This document shows, piece after piece, positions 60,125-64,000 of a stretch of DNA of 64,000 nucleotides; positions within the stretch are counted from its first letter, which is position 1; each line of letters opens with the position of its first letter. The position numbers and the translations under genes are program-made. The DNA lies in contig JAXLWN010000022.1 of the NCBI GenBank assembly GCA_046328475.1, positions 1 through 64,000 on the forward strand, given 5' to 3'. This stretch comes from CADCWN01 sp046328475. GTDB taxonomy: Bacteria > Chloroflexota > Chloroflexia > Thermomicrobiales > CADCWN01. The notes below the pieces were generated by a model. That model ran no database searches. It saw only the letters and a list, made by a program, of their open reading frames with translations, and had not been told where the DNA came from.

Positions 60125-60877
60125 GTGCGAGGACGATGGATCGACGCCACGCCACCGGTGGATGAGTCGCAGACCGAGTTTGATACGGATGAGATGGAGG
60201 CGACGAGGTTGCCGGGTCGTCTGCCGCCACGGCGATCTGGGCCGGGCATGCGCCGCTGTTTGATCGTCGCACCGCGCGCATTGTTGGTGCGCTGGCTGGG
60301 GTGGCGTTCTTGCTGGTGATCGTCATCGGGGTGCTGGTGGCCGAGCGGGCGGTCCAGCAGTTGATCTACCCGCCGACCGTGACCCCCATCCCGACGCCCG
60401 ATATCGCGCCGCTCGGTCCCGGCTATTTGCAGGGGCCGCCGTCGGTGGATGTGCCGCTGATTCGCCGGGTGTTGCTCTCTTACAATTCGCCCGCCGCCGA
60501 CGAGGCGCAGGCGTTCTACGATTATGGTGTGGCGCGCGGGATCGATCCGGCGTGGTGCCTGGCGTTTTTCATCATGGAGAGTGCTGCGGGGACGCAGGGG
60601 GTGGCGAGGACGACCTATTCGATCGGCAATATTCGCGCTGCCGGGGCAGCCGGAGTTTGAGGGCTATCGCCAATACGCGAACTGGCGCGAGGGGATCACG
60701 GACTGGTACCGGCTGATCGACGAGGTCTATATTCGGGACCGGGGGGAGACGACGATCGATGCGATCGTGCCGGTCTATGCGCCTGCGTTCGATCAGAATG
60801 ATCCGGCTGCGTATCAGGACGGTGAAGCGGCTGGTGGCGCGGTGGCGGGGGTATTGATGAGTGACGGTAACGAGTGA
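60125..60877 (+). pseudogene. Membrane-anchored glucosaminidase-like protein, frameshifts near 60260 and 60645
   Basis: The repaired product (about 250 aa) has an acidic N-terminus (TPPVDESQTEFDTDEMEAT), one membrane helix (IVGALAGVAFLLVIVIGVLV) and an outside domain. FYDYGVARGIDPAWCLAFFI, then MESAAGTQG, and after a shift EFEGYRQYANWREGITDWY, resemble the mannosyl-glycoprotein endo-beta-N-acetylglucosaminidase-like fold, with the acidic residue in FIMESA as the likely catalytic glutamate. It would cut peptidoglycan or glycan. The stop codon lies inside a GTAACGA repeat array. The GTG start at 60125 is uncertain. Confidence 0.6.
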
Positions 60878-60995
60878 CGAGTGATGAGTAACGAGGAGAG
60901 TCGTGGTCATGATCGTAAGTCGTAAGAGAGGGACCTCACCACATTTCCCGCGAGGAGAGGGGGTGACTTGCTCGGAAGGGCGGAGGTCTGCAGGG
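60865..60995. repeat. GTAACGAG/GTGACGAG heptamers and a 65-bp dispersed element
   Basis: Four to five AACGAGT/GACGAGT heptamers begin inside the stop region of the preceding gene. A copy of the element GGACCTCACC...CCCGCGAGGAGAG...GGTGACT...CTCGGA is found at 60931-60995. Confidence 0.75.
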
Positions 60996-61004
60996 GAGGG
61001 TCGC

Positions 61005-61035
61005 CTGTTCGCCTGTTCGCCTGTTCGCCTGTTCA
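61005..61035. repeat. CCTGTTCG octamer array
   Basis: Four octamers lie directly before the hydrolase start. Confidence 0.75.
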
Positions 61036-61054
61036 AACATATGTGGGGTGTGCG

Positions 61055-61850
61055 ATGCCGGTGGTGCGGAGCCAGGGGGTTGATATTGCGTATTGGCGCG
61101 ATGGGACGGGCGTGCCAGTGGTGTGGATTCAGGGGTTGAATGCGGACCATACGGCGTGGTTGTCGCAGGTGACGGCGTTTCGGGATGAGTTTGATTGCAT
61201 CGCGCTCGATAACCGGGATGTGGGGCGGAGCGGGCGGGCGACGGGGGCCTATTCGCTGGCGGAGATGGCGGACGATGTGCGCGCGGTGCTGGACGATGCG
61301 GCGGTGCTGGATGCGCAGTGGTCCAGGCTGTCGATGGGCGGGGCGATCGCGCGGGGACGGCGCTGCGGTATCCGGAATGGGTGCGGAGTCTGACGCTGGT
61401 TTCGACGTTTGCGCGGCCTGATGGGCGGTTGACGGCGATTTTGGAGGCGTGGCGGGTGATTTACCCGAAGCTGGGGCCGAGCGATTTTGCGCTGCAGTCG
61501 TGGCCGTGGTTGTTTTCGTGGCGGTATTTCGAGCGGCCGAATGCGGCGAGTCAGTTGCAGCGCTATGTGGCCGGGGCGGTGCGTCAGCAGGAGCCGGAGG
61601 CGTTCGTGCGCCAGGTGGATGCGAGTCTGGGGCAGGACCGGCGGGAGCGGCTGGGGGCGATCAGGTGCCGACGCTGGTGATTTCGGGGTCGGAGGATGCG
61701 CTGGTGCCGCCGTATCTGGGGCGGGAGTTGGCGGATCACATTCCGGGCGCGAAGTACGCGGTGATTCACGGGGTGGGGCATTCGGCGAATCTGGAGGGGC
61801 GGGGGGAGTTCAATCGGTTGGTGCGGGAGTTTTTGAAGAGTAACGAGTGA
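61055..61850 (+). pseudogene. Alpha/beta hydrolase, frameshifts near 61340 and 61668
   Basis: The N-terminus DIAYWRDGTGVPVVWIQGLN, then ALDNRDVGRSGRATGAYSL, is typical of proline iminopeptidase- or haloalkane-like hydrolases. After a break the nucleophile elbow LSMGGAIA appears, then LRYPEWVRSLTLVSTFARPD. After a second break VPTLVISGSEDALVPPYLG with the aspartate and HGVGHSANLEG with the histidine follow. The triad is therefore complete once two shifts are repaired (about 265 aa). The end enters GTAACGA repeats. CCTGTTCG octamers precede it at 61005-61035. Confidence 0.7.
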
Positions 61851-62070
61851 TGAGTGATGAGTAACGAGGGGTGGTCGGGTAGTCGGGTAGTCGGGCAGTC
61901 GGATAGTCGGATAGAAGTGACGAGTAACGAGTAACGAGGAAGTAACGAGCGGGGAACGGACCTCACCCTCCGTCCCCCTCTCCCGCGAGGAGGGGGTGAC
62001 TCGTTTGGGAGGCGGTAGGGGTGGGAAGGGTGTTGCTGCCCGACCGCCCGACTGCCCGACCGCCCGACTC
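61840..62070. repeat. Repeat-packed gap: AACGAGT heptamers, GTCGGGTA octamers, 65-bp element, CCGACCGC octamers
   Basis: In order: AACGAGT/GATGAGT heptamers (61840-61870), GTCGGGTA/GTCGGATA octamers (61873-61915), GTAACGA heptamers (61917-61945), a copy of the dispersed 65-bp element (61956-62030) and CCGACTGC/CCGACCGC octamers (62038-62065). There is no coding sequence. Confidence 0.8.
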
Positions 62071-62072
62071 GT

Positions 62073-62348
62073 TTAGTCGCGCATTTCGCGGCTGGTCCAG
62101 GTGTGGGGTTGGCGCTTGAGGTGGGTGGCGACGATGGCTGCGGTGAAGGCGGCGGCGGTGTCGAAGGTGCCGTTGGGGAGGGTGAGGGTGTCTTCGCGAA
62201 GCTCCCATGGGGGTGTTGCGACGGGTGTAGTGGGCGAGGATCTGGTCTTTGGTGGCGGGGGAATTGTGAGGCCCGCGAGGAATTGGGTGGCGCGGGCGCG
62301 GTATTCCTTGCGGCGGATTTCGCTGAGTTGGGCGGGTGCTTGTGACAT
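62073..62348 (-). CDS. Hypothetical 91-aa protein, possibly two compensating frameshifts
   Basis: No family was recognised. The ends read SQAPAQLSEIRRKEYRARAT and FDTAAAFTAAIVATHLKRQP, then HTWTSREMRD, a soluble basic protein. The middle as read is Pro/Thr-rich, but the neighbouring frame gives NSPATKDQILAHYTRRNTPM, which looks more natural, so a loss and a gain of one base are likely at about 62260 and 62205. Confidence 0.5.
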   Translation of the reverse strand: MSQAPAQLSEIRRKEYRARATQFLAGLTIPPPPKTRSSPTTPVATPPWELREDTLTLPNGTFDTAAAFTAAIVATHLKRQPHTWTSREMRD

Positions 62349-62435
62349 CGATGATCTCCTCGGGTATGGTGTGGGGCGTTCGATGTGACGCCCGCAACGG
62401 GTGGTGATCGGCGACGCGGTTGCCGCGTGGGAGCA

Positions 62436-62459
62436 GGGCGTTCAATTGAACGCCCCTAC
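62436..62459. repeat. GTAGGGGC-framed hairpin repeat, copy 6 (inverted)
   Basis: The arms GGGCGTTCAA and TTGAACGCCC are perfectly complementary. The framing GTAG...GCCC is as in other copies. It lies just after the oxidoreductase gene. Confidence 0.7.
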
Positions 62460-62473
62460 GAGCGGGTAGCGCC

Positions 62474-63469
62474 TCAGGCGTTCACATCGATGACGACGCG
62501 GCCACGGATTTTGCCGGCGAGGATGTCGGCGGCGGCGGTGGGCAGGTCGGTGAGCGGGATGGTCTGGGTGACGCGGTCGAGTTGGGCGGCGGGGAAGTCG
62601 CGGGCGAGGCGGGCCCAGGCGGCTTCGCGGCGCGGGCGGGCGCACATGACGGAATCGACGCCGAGCAGGCGGACGCCGCGCAGGATGAAGGGGAGGACGG
62701 TGGTGTTGAGGCTGGTGCCGCCCGCGAGGCCGCAGGCGGCGACCGCGCCGGTGTAGGCGACGGCTTTCAGGATGGAGGCGAGGGTGTCGCCGCCGACGGT
62801 GTCGATGCCGCCCGCCCAGCGCTCCGATTCGAGCGGGCGGTTGGAGGGGGTGGCGAGGGTGGCGCGGTCGATGATCTGGCGGGCACCGAGCGCGGTGAGG
62901 TAGTCGTGCTCATCGGCGCGGCCGGTGGAGGCGGTGACGTTGTGCCCGGCCTGGGCGAGGAGGGCGACGGCGACGCTGCCGACGCCGCCGGCCGCGCCGG
63001 TGACGACGACTTCGCGGTCGCCGGGGACGATCCCGGCGTCCTCCAGGGCCATGACGCAGAGCATGGCGGTGAAACCGGCGGTGCCGAAGGCCATCGCGCC
63101 GTGCGGGCTGAGTCCGTCCGGGAGTTTCACGAGCCAGTCGGATTTGACGCGCGCCAGCTGCGAGAAGCCGCCCCAGTGGCGCTCGCCGACGCCCCAGCCG
63201 GTGAGGATGACCTGATCGCCGGGCTGATAGGCGGGCGAGGCCGATTCGACGACAGTGCCGGAGAAGTCGATGCCGGGGATCGCCGGGTAGTTGCGGATGA
63301 TGCGCCCCGCGCCGGTGATCGCCAACCCGTCCTTATAGTTCAGGCTGGAATAGGCGACCTGCACCAGCACGTCGCCGTCCGGGAGGGCGTCGCGCCCGAG
63401 TTCCTGGATGGCAGCCTGGGGCTTGCCGTCGCGCTCTTCGAGGACGAGCGCCTTGAAGCTATCGGCCAT
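62474..63469 (-). CDS. Acrylyl-CoA reductase / quinone oxidoreductase (AcuI/YhdH family)
   Basis: This is an NADPH-dependent medium-chain dehydrogenase of the YhdH/YhfP/AcuI family, 331 aa. Known members reduce acryloyl-CoA to propionyl-CoA, a detoxification step. Landmarks are SSLNYKDGLAITGAG, PAIPGIDFSGTV, GERHWGGFSQLARV, FGTAGFTAMLCV and the nucleotide-binding VVVTGAAGGVGSVAVALLAQ. Structural zinc cysteines are absent, as expected. The ATG at 63469 with GGAGG eight bases upstream is preferred over 63484. Confidence 0.93.
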   Translation of the reverse strand: MADSFKALVLEERDGKPQAAIQELGRDALPDGDVLVQVAYSSLNYKDGLAITGAGRIIRNYPAIPGIDFSGTVVESASPAYQPGDQVILTGWGVGERHWGGFSQLARVKSDWLVKLPDGLSPHGAMAFGTAGFTAMLCVMALEDAGIVPGDREVVVTGAAGGVGSVAVALLAQAGHNVTASTGRADEHDYLTALGARQIIDRATLATPSNRPLESERWAGGIDTVGGDTLASILKAVAYTGAVAACGLAGGTSLNTTVLPFILRGVRLLGVDSVMCARPRREAAWARLARDFPAAQLDRVTQTIPLTDLPTAAADILAGKIRGRVVIDVNA

Positions 63470-63500
63470 CGGTCGGGCCTCCATCGTGTTCAGTCTGCGA

Positions 63501-63803
63501 TTATTTTGTCGCCTGCTCCTCTTCCTCGGTGGCGAAGGTGATCAGCCCCATGCGATAGAGGAGATCGACGATCCGGTGGTTGTTCTCCGCGAGGACGGTG
63601 AGCATGGCGTCCATGTTCGCCTCGATCAGGCGCGGGACCATGCGGGGTTGCAGGTTCTCGACGGTGATGCCGCGCTTGAGGATCTGGCGCGTGACTTCGG
63701 TCTGGAAGATCGCCTTGGCCTCGTCCGGGTGCATCAGGATGTCGCCGTACTCGGTGCGCGAATCTTGCTCGTCTTCCTGGAAGCTCTCCATCCCCATCCC
63801 CAT
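63501..63803 (-). CDS. Hypothetical 100-aa protein
   Basis: No family was recognised. It is an acidic helical protein (EDEQDSRTEYGDILMHPDEA, MVPRLIEANMDAMLTVLAEN) without signal or membrane segment. The first codons are a GGGGATG repeat, so the true start may be the third ATG at 63791. It lies 32 nt upstream of the oxidoreductase on the same strand and may be cotranscribed. Confidence 0.6.
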   Translation of the reverse strand: MGMGMESFQEDEQDSRTEYGDILMHPDEAKAIFQTEVTRQILKRGITVENLQPRMVPRLIEANMDAMLTVLAENNHRIVDLLYRMGLITFATEEEEQATK

Positions 63804-63844
63804 CCACGTCGATGGCTGCGCTGTGCCGACGGGGGGAGTATAGC

Positions 63845-63882
63845 AGTAGTCAGTAGTCAGTAGTCAGTAGTCAGTAGTCAGC
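63845..63882. repeat. AGTAGTC heptamer array
   Basis: Five perfect AGTAGTC units occur about 40 nt upstream of the hypothetical gene. The unit is unique in the window. Confidence 0.85.
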
Positions 63883-63952
63883 GTCTTGCACGAGGCGCAT
63901 CGCCCAGTTTCTGGACGATCGCTTGGAGAGAAGAGAGTGGCGATAGAGATGA

Positions 63953-63991
63953 AAAAGCGGCCCGGAGCGACATGCGCTCCGGGCCGCTTTT
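63953..63991. terminator. Strong bidirectional terminator at window end
   Basis: A 17-bp perfect stem, AAAAGCGGCCCGGAGCG with its complement and a 5-nt loop, has A and T tracts on its two sides. It can therefore terminate transcription in both directions. Confidence 0.85.
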
Positions 63992-64000
63992 ACTGACGAC

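Noticed and set aside
63845..63882. AGTAGTC repeats as a replication-origin iteron set
   Set aside because: Units are only 7 nt, and no dnaA, dnaN or Rep gene is nearby. Similar arrays with other units are everywhere.
1..64000. tRNA or rRNA genes
   Set aside because: The many GGTTCGAA strings resemble T-loops, but none is set in an acceptor/anticodon framework, and no rRNA signature was seen.

Overview
The window is about 64 kb of very GC-rich bacterial chromosome. The gene content suggests a member of the Chloroflexota, perhaps Thermomicrobia-like: a Bat-type moxR/DUF58/VWA operon, an SLH-anchored exported nuclease, a TadE/Flp-like pilin with a Thr/Pro stalk, repeated FGYPL-type wall modules, and isolated MDR, DinB and GNAT genes. 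This is an inference from gene families, because no rRNA or tRNA gene is present to confirm it. No CRISPR array, prophage or recognisable transposase was found.

Layout. 0-8 kb: the start of treY (trehalose synthesis, cut by the window edge), a MSOX/SolA-type flavin oxidase, a DinB protein, and a surface-glycan block with a pyruvyl-transferase, a truncated coiled-coil glycosyltransferase and a two-domain glycosyltransferase. 8-11.3 kb: a TPR protein, a GH32 beta-fructosidase and a vapBC-type toxin-antitoxin pair. 11.4-16.5 kb: two VWA proteins, DUF58 and MoxR, with a membrane-anchored HtrA-like protease, all on the minus strand. 16.8-28.9 kb: gamma-glutamyltransferase, cupin and TetR genes in divergent orientation, obgE with a frameshift, a coiled-coil protein, an S9-type hydrolase, lgt, a 1.1 kb stretch without genes, a pilin-like stalk protein, small membrane proteins, corA and an acetyltransferase. 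29-34.3 kb: one 1743-aa exported multidomain protein. 34.5-40.9 kb: a methyltransferase, an AcuC-like deacetylase, a DUF4015-type hydrolase, comB and a polyprenyl diphosphate synthase. 42-55 kb: a secreted propeller protein, yggX, an ABC glycan exporter with a glycosyltransferase, anmK and murQ (wall recycling) flanking a PLL-type lectin propeller, a secreted M23 peptidase and a lipoprotein. 55-64 kb: rplU, rpmA and rpmE, another DinB protein, a run of small genes broken by many frameshifts, and an AcuI/YhdH oxidoreductase.

The genes fall mainly into cell-envelope work: glycan synthesis and export, lipoprotein maturation, peptidoglycan recycling and hydrolysis, and surface anchoring. The rest are housekeeping genes.

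The most unusual property is the intergenic DNA. Nearly every gap is filled with short tandem repeats of 7-8 nt units whose sequence changes from locus to locus, plus several dispersed hairpin families. One family, built from TTCGAA/TTTGAAC-like units, lies directly before start codons in the same gene-relative orientation at nine genes on both strands. A separate element of about 0.34-1.1 kb occurs twice, with an equal-length 147 bp tail. Several otherwise intact genes have single-base frameshifts, often at homopolymers. This points to consensus errors in the assembly, particularly between 57.5 and 62.3 kb, although real decay cannot be excluded.
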